A stretch of DNA of 64,000 nt, taken from NCBI GenBank assembly GCA_963700045.1, contig CAVOWK010000024.1:71496-135495 (forward strand), given 5' to 3'. Shown piece after piece: positions 16,764-27,551 of the stretch. A program made the translations under genes and the position numbers. Each line of letters starts with the position of its first letter. Positions within the stretch are counted from its first letter, which is position 1. The notes under the pieces were generated by a model. That model did no database searches and was not told the origin of the DNA. It saw only the letters and a program-made list of their open reading frames with translations. This stretch comes from RPQJ01 sp963700045 (lineage in GTDB: Bacteria > Pseudomonadota > Gammaproteobacteria > Steroidobacterales > Steroidobacteraceae).

Positions 16764-17752
16764 CACCCTCCCTTGACCATCTCCACGAGCTTGCGCGTGT
16801 CGATCGTCTGCGCGGCCTGCTCGATCTGTGACTGGTATTGCGGGGCCATGCCACGCGCCTCGGCCAGCAGGGATGCAAAAGTCTGCTTGAGCGTCGCTGC
16901 ATCGAGCGTGCGGCCGCCCGCGTAGTAACGCTGCGCCACGCGACCGATCGCGTACGTCGTGGCGAACGTGAGGCCCGAACTGGCTGCCTGCCGGCCGAGC
17001 GACCGACCGAGGCCGCCGCCGAGGCCGCCGAGCAGCCCGCCCAGCAGCTTGCGTCCGAGTTGCTCGACGTACTGCGAGGTGAGGCCGACGCCGAGCGTGG
17101 CGATGAAATCCTTCGCGTTCGAACTGTCCATCTCGTAGCCGTACGCCTTGCCGATCCGGTACACGAGGCGCAGCTGCAACGGAATGATCGCCATCGACGC
17201 GATCGACTCCGGCAGCAATTCGAGCGCCGCGTTGGTGATCGACGCGTTCATGATGGTCTTGTCCATTTCGGCGTCGCTGACGTTCGCTTTGCCGAGCACG
17301 GTGCCCGTGACGGCGTCGGCGCCGCCGCAGCCGTCTTCACACCTGCCGGGGCGGCAGTGACCGGCGGGCTCGACAGCAGCCTCCGCCATCGCACTGGCCT
17401 GCTGCGCGACGGACTCTGCTGCCGTCGTGGGTAACTGCAGCGCTGCGGCCAGCTGCGCCAGGAAAGCGGCTTCGGCCGGATTCTGCGAACCGTCGGAGCT
17501 GACGACGCCAACGGCCATTTCGTAGGCGTACTGGCGCAGACCCTGCGTATCGAGCGGCTTTACGACCTCGGCAAGGTCGGGCCGCGCGAGCAGGACGTCG
17601 CGATACAAGGCCGGCAGGTCGATGCTGGCCTCGGCCCCAAAGGCTTCCGCCAGTTTGCGAATCGACTCGCGTTCGCGTTCATCCTTGAGCCCGTCGGCGA
17701 ACGCCGCCATCAGGGCCACCGTCAGAATCGATTTCGTCTGCTGGTTTTCCAT
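16763..17752 (-). CDS. TerB-like / DUF697-like membrane-associated protein
   Basis: The start is taken as ATG at 17752 (MENQQTKSILTVALMAAFADG); the longer frame upstream reads through antisense tRNA sequence. Residues about 8-130 resemble the all-helical TerB-like fold (AFADGLKDERERESIRKLAEAFG). Residues about 190-320 are DUF697/YcjF-like, with IPLQLRLVYRIGKAYGYEMD and a glycine-rich hydrophobic stretch (LLGGLLGGLGGGLG). The hinge near codon 135 reads EPAGHCRPGRCEDGCGG, but the neighbouring frame reads PPVTAAPAGVKTAAAA, so two compensating shifts near 17330-17375 are likely. The function is unknown; such proteins are thought to sense or bind at the inner membrane. Confidence 0.7.
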   Translation of the reverse strand: MENQQTKSILTVALMAAFADGLKDERERESIRKLAEAFGAEASIDLPALYRDVLLARPDLAEVVKPLDTQGLRQYAYEMAVGVVSSDGSQNPAEAAFLAQLAAALQLPTTAAESVAQQASAMAEAAVEPAGHCRPGRCEDGCGGADAVTGTVLGKANVSDAEMDKTIMNASITNAALELLPESIASMAIIPLQLRLVYRIGKAYGYEMDSSNAKDFIATLGVGLTSQYVEQLGRKLLGGLLGGLGGGLGRSLGRQAASSGLTFATTYAIGRVAQRYYAGGRTLDAATLKQTFASLLAEARGMAPQYQSQIEQAAQTIDTRKLVEMVKGG

Positions 17753-17803
17753 GTCGCTCACGATATCTAGGGTTCGGAAGGTGCGGCGGATATCCCTGAA
17801 AAC

Positions 17804-17825
17804 GAAAAACGCCCCTTTGGGCGCT
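17804..17825 (-). terminator. rho-independent terminator after tRNA-Pro
   Basis: On the minus strand GCGCCCAAAGGGGCGTTTTTCG gives a short GC stem (GCGCCC with GGGGCG) and a T5 run, about 20 bases beyond the tRNA 3' end. Confidence 0.75.
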
Positions 17826-17845
17826 TCATAAGTGTCTGTTTTTAT

Positions 17846-17922
17846 TGGTCGGAGCGAGAGGATTCGAACCTCCGACCCCTTGCACCCCATGCAAGTGCGC
17901 TACCAGACTGCGCCACGCTCCG
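17846..17922 (-). tRNA. tRNA-Pro (GGG)
   Basis: A 77-base cloverleaf starts CGGAGCG at 17922 and ends CGCTCCG-A-CCA at 17846, with the CCA encoded. The anticodon arm is CTTGC-ATGGGGT-GCAAG, giving anticodon GGG (proline). The T arm GGTTCGAATCC is standard. It is followed by a terminator. Confidence 0.97.
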
Positions 17923-17949
17923 ACCGGGCGCGGATTATAGCCGAATTGC

Positions 17950-18306
17950 TCAGCGCCGCAGGATTTTGATCAGCTCTTCGAGTTCGACTCGCAGCTGGCG
18001 AGCAAGCTGGTGGGCCTGGGTGACGTCGTCGCGGGCTTCCTCGCCCTCGAGCCGATTGCGGGCGCCGCCGATCGTGAAACCCTGGTCGTAGAGCAGCGCG
18101 CGGATCTGGCGAATCACCAGCACGTCCTGGCGCTGGTAATAGCGACGGTTGCCCCGGCGCTTGACCGGCTTGAGCTGCGGAAACTCCTGCTCCCAGTAAC
18201 GCAGCACGTGCGGCTTCACGCCGCACAGCTCGCTGACCTCACCAATGGTGAAGTAGCGCTTGCCCGGGATCGCCGGGAGTTCGTCGTTATTGCTGGGTTC
18301 CAGCAT
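17950..18306 (-). CDS. MerR family transcriptional regulator
   Basis: This 118-residue regulator has a winged helix-turn-helix at residues 17-85 (YFTIGEVSELCGVKPHVLRYWEQEFPQL, with the wing RRGNRRYYQRQDV) and a short helical tail ending VELEELIKILRR. There is no cysteine-rich effector domain. The gene directly follows ihfA and overlaps its 3' end by 20 bases. This merR homologue after ihfA is a common gammaproteobacterial arrangement; its target is unknown. Confidence 0.92.
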   Translation of the reverse strand: MLEPSNNDELPAIPGKRYFTIGEVSELCGVKPHVLRYWEQEFPQLKPVKRRGNRRYYQRQDVLVIRQIRALLYDQGFTIGGARNRLEGEEARDDVTQAHQLARQLRVELEELIKILRR

Positions 18307-18586
18307 ACGCTTCCACGCGCGCCTTCAGTTTCTGGCCAGGACGGAAAGTCACGACGCGACGCGCGCTGATCGGAATCTCCTCTCCCGTCTTCGGGTTGCG
18401 ACCCGGGCGCTGGTTCTTGCTGCGCAGGTCGAAGTTGCCGAAACCGGAGAGCTTGACCTGCTCGCCATGGGCGAGGGCCATCCGCAACTCTTCGAAGAAC
18501 AGGTCGACGAGCTCGCGGGCCTCACGCTTGTTGAGGCCGAGCTGGTCGAACAATGCTTCTGCGATTTCCGCCTTGGTCAATGCCAT
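18287..18586 (-). CDS. ihfA: integration host factor subunit alpha
   Basis: IHF-alpha is a nucleoid protein that pairs with IHF-beta to bend DNA. The protein has 99 residues from MALTKAEIAEALFDQLGL at 18586 (a longer open frame upstream is not used). The conserved DNA-intercalating arm GRNPKTGEEIPISARRVVTFRPGQ (given as two halves of the family signature) is at about 61-84. It lies seven bases after pheT, as in E. coli. Confidence 0.97.
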   Translation of the reverse strand: MALTKAEIAEALFDQLGLNKREARELVDLFFEELRMALAHGEQVKLSGFGNFDLRSKNQRPGRNPKTGEEIPISARRVVTFRPGQKLKARVEAYAGTQQ

Positions 18587-18593
18587 CTTTGTC

Positions 18594-20984
18594 TTATCGG
18601 TCTCGTATCGTGGCGGAGCACTCCCGCTCCAGGTCGGAGACGACCCTGGCCACGATGGCATCCGTCTCTTCGTCGGTAAGGGTGCGCGAAACATCCTGTA
18701 AATTCAAGCCTATCGCGACACTCTTGCGACCATTTTCGATGCCTGCGCCGCGGTAAATGTCGAACACCGTCGTGTCGCGCAGCACCGTCCCCGCGGCGTG
18801 CTGCACGCAGTCGAGCAGTTTCTGCACGGGCACCGCTTCCTCGACGACGATCGCCAGGTCACGCCGCACCGCTGGAAATCGGGACACTTCGTGGAAATGC
18901 GGCACCGAGGCGGCCATCGCGGTCGCGAGTTCGAGTTCGAAGACGATCGCTGAATATGTCAAATCGAGTCGGCGCTCGACGTCGGGATGCAGTCGGCCGA
19001 TCCAACCTGCGTGCGTTTCACCACGGCGGATCTCGGCCGTCTGGCCCGGATGCAACGCGGGGTGCTGGCCCGGCACGAAACGGAATTCGTTGACAGCAGC
19101 AGTCGCGCGCAGCAGCGCTTCGATGTCGGCACGCACGTCGAAGAAATCGACGGCTGTCTTGGGTGCGCCCCACTGCTCCGGCACGGCGGAACCCGCGGCG
19201 ATCCCCGCGATGACCGGCACTTCATGCAGTGCACCGTCGTCACGGGCGACGATGAACTTGCGGCCGACCTCGAACAGGCGCACGCGCGGCTGCTGCCGGC
19301 GCTGGTTCGATGCGAGCGCCGCTGCAAGCCCCGGCCACAGCGAGGCCCGCATCGTTGCGAGCTCGGCGGAGATGGGATTGCTGAGCGTCAGGCTCGGCGC
19401 GCCGGGAGCGAACAGTTCCTGCTGGCCCGGCTCGATGAAACTGTACGTGATCGCCTCGAAATAACCGCGCTGGACGAGCATGTCGGCGGCCGCATCGCCA
19501 TGAATGCGCGTCTCCGTAACCGCGGGGATTGGTTGCCGTGCCGGCTGCACCGTTTCTGGAATGCGATCGAACCCGTGCGTGCGCGCGATCTCCTCGATCA
19601 GGTCCTCCTCGATCGCGATGTCGAAGCGCCAGGTCGGCGGCGTCACGCGCCACGCATGTCGGGCTGCGCTCAAGCTTCATGCCGAGGCCCGTCAGCATCG
19701 ACGCCATCGTCGCATCACTGATGTCGGCTCCGATGACACGGCGTGCACGCTCTGGGCGCAGCGGGACGGCCACGCGCGGTGGCATCTCGGCAGCAAGTTC
19801 GGCCAGTTGCGTCGGGCCGGGCACGCCACCCGCGCAGGCGCACAACAGGGCCGTCGCGCGCTCGATCGCGCGTTCCTGCAACGTGGGATCGACGCCGCGC
19901 TCGAAGCGCTGCGAGGCGTCGGTGACCAGGCCATAGCGACGGCCACGGCCTGCGATCGCATCGGGCAGGAAGAACGCGACTTCGAGCAGGACGTCGGTGG
20001 TGTCGTCGCCTATACCTGAGTGGTCGCCGCCCATCACGCCTGCAAGACCCAGCGCCTTGTCGCGATCGGCAATGACGAGCACCGATTCGTCCATCGCGAT
20101 CTCGCGGCCGTCGAGGAGTTTCAGCGTCTCCCCTGCCCGCGCGCGACGCACGACGATGCCGCCGGCCAGTTCGCGCAAGTCGTATGCATGCAGCGGCTGG
20201 CCGAGTTCGAGCATCACGTAGTTGGTGACGTCGACCGCCGCGCTGATCGGACGCAGGCCGGCACGACGCAGGCGTTCCTGCATCCACGCGGGCGCCTTCG
20301 CGCAGCGGATTCAGGCCACGGATCACGCGCGATGCGAAGCGCACGCAGCCCGCACCCGCGGTCAAGTCGACCGGGAAGGCTCGCGCTGGATGCGGCAGGC
20401 ACGGCGGCCAGGGTCGGACCCGTGAGCGCCTGCCCGGTCAGCGCGGCGACTTCACGCGCGATGCCGAGGATGCTCATGCAATCGCCGCGGTTCGGCGTGA
20501 GGTTGACTTCGAGGATCGTGTCGTCGAGACCCAGCGCGTCGATCAGCCTCGCCCCGGTCGTGGTGTCCGCAGGCAATTCGAGCAGTCCGACGGCGTCTTC
20601 GGACAGCGCGAGTTCGCGTGCCGAGCAGAGCATGCCGAACGACTCGACGCCGCGCAGCCTGGCCTGCTTGATCTCCATGCCGCCCGGCAGCTTCGCGCCG
20701 ACGGTGGCGAGCGGCGCCTTCATGCCCGCACGCGCATTGGGCGCGCCGCAGACGATCTGCACGGTCTCCGATCCGGTATTCACCTGGCACACGCTCAGCG
20801 TGTCGGCGTTGGGGTGCTTCACGCGCTCGACGATCTCGCCGACGATCACGCCGGGCAGCGGTGGCGCCGCCGCTTCGACGCCCTCGATCTCGAGGCCCGC
20901 CATCGTCAGCCGCGCGGCGAGTTCCTTCGGCGCGGGCAGCGGCCCACCGATCCATTCGCTCAACCATTGCAGACTGATGCGCAT
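18594..20984 (-). CDS. pheT: phenylalanyl-tRNA synthetase beta subunit (three frameshifts)
   Basis: PheT forms the (alpha-beta)2 enzyme that charges tRNA-Phe. It starts MRISLQWLSEWIG at 20984, with the EMAP/tRNA-binding domain (about 40-150), B3/B4 editing region, B5 (VDVTNYVMLELGQPLHAYD near 20230) and a C-terminal FDX-ACB domain (SRFPAVRRDLAIVVEEAVP). The spanned length equals about 795 codons, as in E. coli. Frame changes occur near 20378, 20303 and 19670, each explained by one extra base, and the third restores the original frame. An essential gene broken three times with conserved sequence throughout points to sequencing errors. It lies 14 bases after pheS. Confidence 0.93.
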
Positions 20985-20998
20985 CGTCGGTTACCGGG

Positions 20999-22033
20999 TC
21001 AACCGAACTGCCGCAGGAAGCGCAGGTCGTTCTCGAAGTAGAGGCGGATGTCGTTGACGCTGTAACGCAGCATCGTCAGGCGCTCGATGCCCATGCCGAA
21101 CGCGTAACCGGTGTAGCGCTCGGGATCGATGCCCACGTTGCGCAGCACGTTGGGATGCACCATGCCGCAGCCCGCGACCTCGAGCCAGCCCGTCTGCTTG
21201 CAGACGCGGCAACCCGCGCCGCTGCAGAACACGCACTCGATGTCGACCTCGGCCGAGGGTTCGGTGAACGGAAAGTACGACGGCCGGAAGCGGATGCCGA
21301 GATCGCGCTCGAAATACTGCTGCATGAACTCGTGCAGCACCGACTTGAGGTTGGCGAAACTCACGCCGTCGTCGACGACCAGGCCTTCGACCTGGTGGAA
21401 CATCGGCGTGTGGGTCATGTCGGAATCGCAGCGGTAGACGCGCCCCGGCATGATCATGCGCAGCGGCGGCTTGTCGCGCAGCATCGCTCGCACCTGCACG
21501 GGCGACGTGTGCGTGCGCAGCAGGCGGCCGTCCGGAAAATAGAACGTGTCGTGCATCGCGCGCGCCGGATGGTTCGCGGGGATGTTGAGCGCCTCGAAGT
21601 TGTGCCAGTCGTCCTCGACTTCGGGGCCTTCTTCGACCGAGAACCCGGCATTGCGGAAGATGGTCTCGATGCGACGGCGCGTGCGGCTCACCGGGTGCAG
21701 GCCGCCGGGCTGCTGGCCGCGACCGGGTTGCGTCACATCGATGCGCCCCGCGGCGAGCTTGCGTTCGAGTTCGAGGCCGTCGAGCTCCGACTTGCGCGCC
21801 TCGAACGCGGCACCGATCTCGTCACGAACCGCGTTGATCCGGGCGCCCGCGGCTTTGCGTTCGTCCGGTGCCAGTGCGCCCAGCGATTTCAATTGCGCCG
21901 TGATCGCGCCTTTCTTGCCGAACAGTTCGACCTTGAGCGCTTCCAGTTCCGCGAGGCTCGCGCAGGCCGCAACCCGCACCCGGGCGTCTGCCGCCAGGGC
22001 GTCGAGGCCGAGGGTCGTGGTCGTGTCGCTCAT
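20999..22033 (-). CDS. pheS: phenylalanyl-tRNA synthetase alpha subunit
   Basis: This class II catalytic subunit has 344 residues. After an N-terminal coiled-coil arm (1-95), it carries motif 1 around HPARAMHDTFYF, HTSPVQVRAM, motif 2 GRVYRCDSDMTHTPMFHQVE and motif 3 GYAFGMGIERLTMLRY. Upstream, between rplT and pheS, there is only a long perfect inverted repeat and no recognisable pheM leader peptide. Confidence 0.97.
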   Translation of the reverse strand: MSDTTTTLGLDALAADARVRVAACASLAELEALKVELFGKKGAITAQLKSLGALAPDERKAAGARINAVRDEIGAAFEARKSELDGLELERKLAAGRIDVTQPGRGQQPGGLHPVSRTRRRIETIFRNAGFSVEEGPEVEDDWHNFEALNIPANHPARAMHDTFYFPDGRLLRTHTSPVQVRAMLRDKPPLRMIMPGRVYRCDSDMTHTPMFHQVEGLVVDDGVSFANLKSVLHEFMQQYFERDLGIRFRPSYFPFTEPSAEVDIECVFCSGAGCRVCKQTGWLEVAGCGMVHPNVLRNVGIDPERYTGYAFGMGIERLTMLRYSVNDIRLYFENDLRFLRQFG

Positions 22034-22042
22034 CGTGAAATT

Positions 22043-22091
22043 GGGGAGGCTCCCCTATTTTCCGGCGGGCGGAAAATAGGGGAGCCTCCCC
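22043..22091. repeat. perfect 22-bp inverted repeat between rplT and pheS
   Basis: The left arm 22043-22064 and right arm 22070-22091 are exact reverse complements around the five-base loop GCGGG. Each arm itself contains the small palindrome GGGGA-GGC-TCCCC followed by TATTTT. It fills nearly all of the 64-base rplT-pheS spacer. There is no T run after either arm, so it is not a classical terminator. It may act as a partial attenuator for pheST, where E. coli has the pheM attenuator, or be a REP-type repeat. Confidence 0.85.
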
Positions 22092-22097
22092 TATTTC

Positions 22098-22463
22098 TTA
22101 CTCGGCGGCCGGGAGGCTCTTCTTGGCCTGCTCGACGATCTTGCCGAACGCCTCGATGTCGTGCACCGCCAGGTCCGCGAGGAGCTTGCGATCGATCTCG
22201 AGGCCCGCGGCCTTGAGGCCCGCCATCAGCCGGCTGTACGACATCTCGAACATGCGGGCGCCCGCGTTGATGCGAGTGATCCACAGCGCGCGGAAATCAC
22301 GCTTCTTCGCCTTGCGATCGCGGTAGGCGTACTGGCCGGCCTTGATGACCGCCTGCTTCGCCGTGCGATACACCTTGCGGCGTGCGTTGTAGTAACCCTT
22401 CGCCTTGGCGAGGACCTTCTTGTGCCGGCGTCCAGCGATGACGCCACGTTTAACTCGTGCCAT
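22098..22463 (-). CDS. rplT: 50S ribosomal protein L20
   Basis: A 121-residue, strongly basic protein beginning MARVKRGVIAGRRHKKVLA and containing RDFRALWITRINAGARMFEMSYS. It is needed for early 50S assembly and, in other gammaproteobacteria, represses the rpmI-rplT mRNA. It lies eight bases after rpmI. Confidence 0.98.
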   Translation of the reverse strand: MARVKRGVIAGRRHKKVLAKAKGYYNARRKVYRTAKQAVIKAGQYAYRDRKAKKRDFRALWITRINAGARMFEMSYSRLMAGLKAAGLEIDRKLLADLAVHDIEAFGKIVEQAKKSLPAAE

Positions 22464-22471
22464 GGGTCACC

Positions 22472-22666
22472 TCAGGCGTGGGGCAGCAATTGTTCGAGAC
22501 GGACGAGATCCTGCTTGGCGACCATGGTGGTGCCGCGCAGATTCCGCTTCCGCTTGCTCGACTTCTTGGTGAGGATGTGTCGCTTCTGCGACTGGCCGCG
22601 CTTGAAGCCTTTCGCCGTCTTGCGAAAACGCTTGGCCGCGGCCCGGTTGGTCTTCAACTTGGGCAT
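22472..22666 (-). CDS. rpmI: 50S ribosomal protein L35
   Basis: A 64-residue basic protein starting MPKLKTNRAAAKRFRKTAKG and containing RHILTKKSSKRKRNLRG. It lies between infC and rplT, as in other gammaproteobacteria. The 83-base infC-rpmI spacer is where L20 autoregulation acts in E. coli, but no structure was verified here. Confidence 0.98.
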   Translation of the reverse strand: MPKLKTNRAAAKRFRKTAKGFKRGQSQKRHILTKKSSKRKRNLRGTTMVAKQDLVRLEQLLPHA

Positions 22667-22749
22667 GTAACAACTCCTGATTTTTGATAGCCCGTTTCAC
22701 CTCGGCCTTGCGGCTTCGGATCGAAGGCGAAAGGCGGCCGAAACCGCCC

Positions 22750-23283
22750 TTACTTCTTTTTTGGCGCGAGCATCATGACCATCTGCCGGCCTTCCATCAG
22801 CGGATGCTGCTCGACCACCGCCATTCCGGCGAGGTCTTGCTGCAAACGCATCAGCATCTGCCGACCGAGGTCCGTGTGCGCCATCTCTCGGCCACGGAAA
22901 CGCAATGTCACCTTGGCCTTGTCCCCTTCCTCGAAAAAGCGAATCAGATTCCTGAGCTTGATCTGATAATCGCCTTCGTCGGTTCCAGGGCGAAACTTCA
23001 CTTCCTTGATCTGTATCTGTTTCTGCTTCTTCTTCGCGATCGCGGCTTTCTTGTTCGTCTCGAACTGGAACTTGCCGAAATCGATGATCCGGCACACCGG
23101 CGGTTCCGCCATCGGCGAAACTTCGATGAGATCGAGCTCCTGCGCGGCGGCCATTTCGAGCGCCTCGAAGCGTGTCATCACCCCGACTTGTTCACCGTCC
23201 GCGCCGATGACGCGAAGTTGCGGGGCCGTGATCTCGTGGTTGCGCCGGATGCGCTTGGTCGTTGGAGCAGTGATGCGATCAAT
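22750..23283 (-). CDS. infC: translation initiation factor IF-3 (non-ATG start)
   Basis: IF-3 binds the 30S subunit, prevents premature 50S joining and proofreads start codons. The C-domain is clear (KEVKFRPGTDEGDYQIKLRNLIRFF, in two parts), as is the linker EPPVCRIIDFGKFQF. The N-domain needs RRNHEITAPQLRVIGADGEQ, which lies upstream of the first ATG, so that ATG cannot be the start. ATT at 23283 overlaps the thrS stop (ATTGA). ATC at 23274 is nine bases after AGAGG (23288-23284) and is the alternative. AUU-type starts let IF-3 repress its own synthesis. The product has about 177 residues. Confidence 0.95.
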   Translation of the reverse strand: MDRITAPTTKRIRRNHEITAPQLRVIGADGEQVGVMTRFEALEMAAAQELDLIEVSPMAEPPVCRIIDFGKFQFETNKKAAIAKKKQKQIQIKEVKFRPGTDEGDYQIKLRNLIRFFEEGDKAKVTLRFRGREMAHTDLGRQMLMRLQQDLAGMAVVEQHPLMEGRQMVMMLAPKKK

Positions 23284-25211
23284 CCTCTAAAGCTAAAACA
23301 GTACGGCCGCGGCTCACGACTTCATCGACAAGCCTCGCGCCGAGGGTTTCCAGTCCCATCGACCCGAGGTCCTTGCCGCTGCGCGTGCGCACGGCCAACG
23401 AGTTGGACCCTGACTCGCGGTCGCCCGCGACCAGCAGGTACGGGACCCGCTGCAGGGTGTGTTCGCGGATTTTAAAGCCGACTTTCTCGTTTCGCAAATC
23501 CATTTCGACCCGAAGCCCCTGATTTTTCAGGAATTCGGTCGCCTTGCGCACGTAATCTGCCTGTCCGTCCGTGATATTCATCACCACCGCCTGCACCGGC
23601 GCGAGCCAGGTCGGGAACTTTCCGGCGTGATTTTCGATGAGAATCCCCAGGAAACGCTCCATGGAGCCCAGGATGGCCCGGTGCAGCATGACGGGCCGGT
23701 GCACCGCCCCGTCCTCGCCGACGTACTCGGCACCCAGGCGCTCCGGCAGCACGAAATCGACCTGCAGGGTGCCGCACTGCCAGTCCCGGCCAATGGCGTC
23801 CCGCAGCACGAACTCCAGCTTGGGGCCGTAGAAAGCGCCCTCCCCCGGGTTCAGCGTGTATTCGAGGCCCGCGGTCTCGACCGCCGCCTTGAGGGCGGCT
23901 TCGGCCTTGTCCCAGGTGGCGTCGGTGCCGGCGCGCTTGGCCGGTCGGTCCGAGAACTTGACGCTCACTTCCTCGAACCCGAAATCCTTGTAGACGCTCA
24001 TGCAGCAGGTCGCAGAACGCGACCGTCTCGGCGTTGACCTGGTCTTCGGTGCAGAAGATGTGCGCGTCGTCCTGCGTGAACGCCCGCACGCGCATCAGGC
24101 CGTGCAGCGAACCCGAAGGCTCGTTGCGATGGCACGAACCGAACTCCGCGATGCGCAGCGGCAGGTCGCGGTACGACTTGATGCCCTGCCGATAGATGAG
24201 CACGTGCCCCGGGCAGTTCATCGGCTTGACCGCGAGGACGCGATCCTCGGATTCGGCGATGAACATGTTGGGCCGGTAGTTTTCCCAGTGCCCCGACTTC
24301 TCCCACAGCACGCGATCGAGCAGCTGCGGCGTCTTGACCTCGACGTAGCCGGATTGCTCGAGGCGCCCACGCATGTACGCCTCGACGGTGCGCCAGAGCG
24401 TGTGGCCCTTCGGGTGCCAGAACACGCTGCCCACCGCCTCTTCCTGCGTGTGGAACAGGCCGAGGTCGCGGCCGACGCGGCGATGGTCGCGCTTCTCGGC
24501 TTCCTCGAGGCGCGTCAGGTACGCCTTCAGCGCCTTCTCGTCCGCCCACGCGGTGCCGTAGATGCGCTGGAGCATTGCGTTCTTCGAGTCGCCGCGCCAG
24601 TAGGCGCCCGCGACCTTCATCAGCTTGAACGCGCCGAGCTTGCCGGTGCTGGGCACGTGCGGACCGCGGCACAGGTCGAACCAGTCGCCCTGCCCGTACA
24701 GGCTGATGTCTTCGTTCGCGGGGATGGCTGCGATGATCTCGGCCTTGTAGTGCTCGCCGAGCTGCTTGAACGTCTCGACCGCCTCGTCGCGCGGCATGAG
24801 CTTGCGCTCGACCTTGAGGTCGGCCTTGGCGAGCTCGTGCATCTTCGCTTCGAACTTCGCCAGGTCTTCCGGCGTGAAAGGCCGGCTGAAGGCGAAGTCG
24901 TAATAGAAGCCGTCCTCGATCACGGGGCCGATGGTGACCTGCGCTTCGGGGTACACGGCCTGCACGGCCTGCGCGAGCAGGTGCGCCGTGGAGTGACGGA
25001 TGATTTCGAGCCCGTCCGGGTCCTTGCCGGTGACGATAGAAACCTGCGCATCCCGGTCGAGGACGTGCGAGGTATCCACGAGCTTGCCGTCGACACGGCC
25101 GGCGAGCGCGGCCTTGGCGAGCCCCGCACCGATGCTCGCAGCGAGGCCTGCCACGGTCACGGGTTGTTCGAAACTGCGTTGGCTGCCGTCAGGCAGGGTG
25201 ATGACCGGCAT
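23279..25211 (-). CDS. thrS: threonyl-tRNA synthetase (one frameshift)
   Basis: ThrS charges tRNA-Thr. It starts MPVITLPDGSQRSFEQPVTV at 25211 (an ATG six codons earlier is also open). A TGS domain (1-65), the editing domain with HSTAHLLAQAV and the class II core with GSVFWHPKGHTLWR and MNCPGHVLIYRQG follow. The frame changes near 24003, between FCDLL and MSVYKDFGFEEV; one extra base explains it. The C-terminal anticodon-binding domain continues to the TGA at 23279, which overlaps the infC start. The gene heads the thrS-infC-rpmI-rplT-pheST-ihfA series. Confidence 0.95.
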
Positions 25212-25258
25212 CGTCTTTGGTCCCGTCAAGATTCACGATGACCCAGGTGCCGGGATCG

Positions 25259-25333
25259 TGGTGGGCGCACGTGGGATCGAACCACGGACCCCTACCATGT
25301 CAAGGTAGTGCTCTACCGCTGAGCTATGCGCCC
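25259..25333 (-). tRNA. tRNA-Val (GAC)
   Basis: A 75-base cloverleaf with acceptor GGGCGCA/TGCGCCC and encoded ACCA. The anticodon arm is CTACC-TTGACAT-GGTAG, giving GAC (valine). It lies 47 bases upstream of thrS on the same strand. Confidence 0.97.
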
Positions 25334-25370
25334 TCAAACGAGCCGCGGAGGATACAGGAAGGAAGGGGTT

Positions 25371-25431
25371 AGGGGATAGGGGTGGGGTAGTCGGAGGGCG
25401 CGAACTAGTTCGCCCAAGACCCCTATCCCCT
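25371..25431. terminator. long hairpin after uvrB
   Basis: AGGGGATAGGGGT (25371-25383) pairs perfectly with ACCCCTATCCCCT (25419-25431). The loop holds a second perfect palindrome, GCGAACTAGTTCGC (25400-25413). The arm begins at the base after the uvrB stop. It likely terminates uvrB transcription before tRNA-Val; no T run is present. Confidence 0.6.
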
Positions 25432-27459
<2,028 letters not shown>

Positions 27460-27551
27460 CCGTCTGTGCCGCCGATCGGTGTCATCTGCCTTGGGAGGAA
27501 CGCCAGATTAGCCTAAAATGCGCTGTCCATTTCATCCCACCGGAACCAACA

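Noticed and set aside
17753..17890. N-terminal extension of the TerB/DUF697-like protein
   Set aside because: It translates antisense tRNA-Pro sequence (a known artefact beginning MGCKGSEVRILSLRP); ATG 17752 gives the conserved start.
22043..22091. Classical rho-independent terminator or pheM-type leader peptide before pheS
   Set aside because: No T run follows the stem and no small phenylalanine-rich frame fits in the 64-base spacer.
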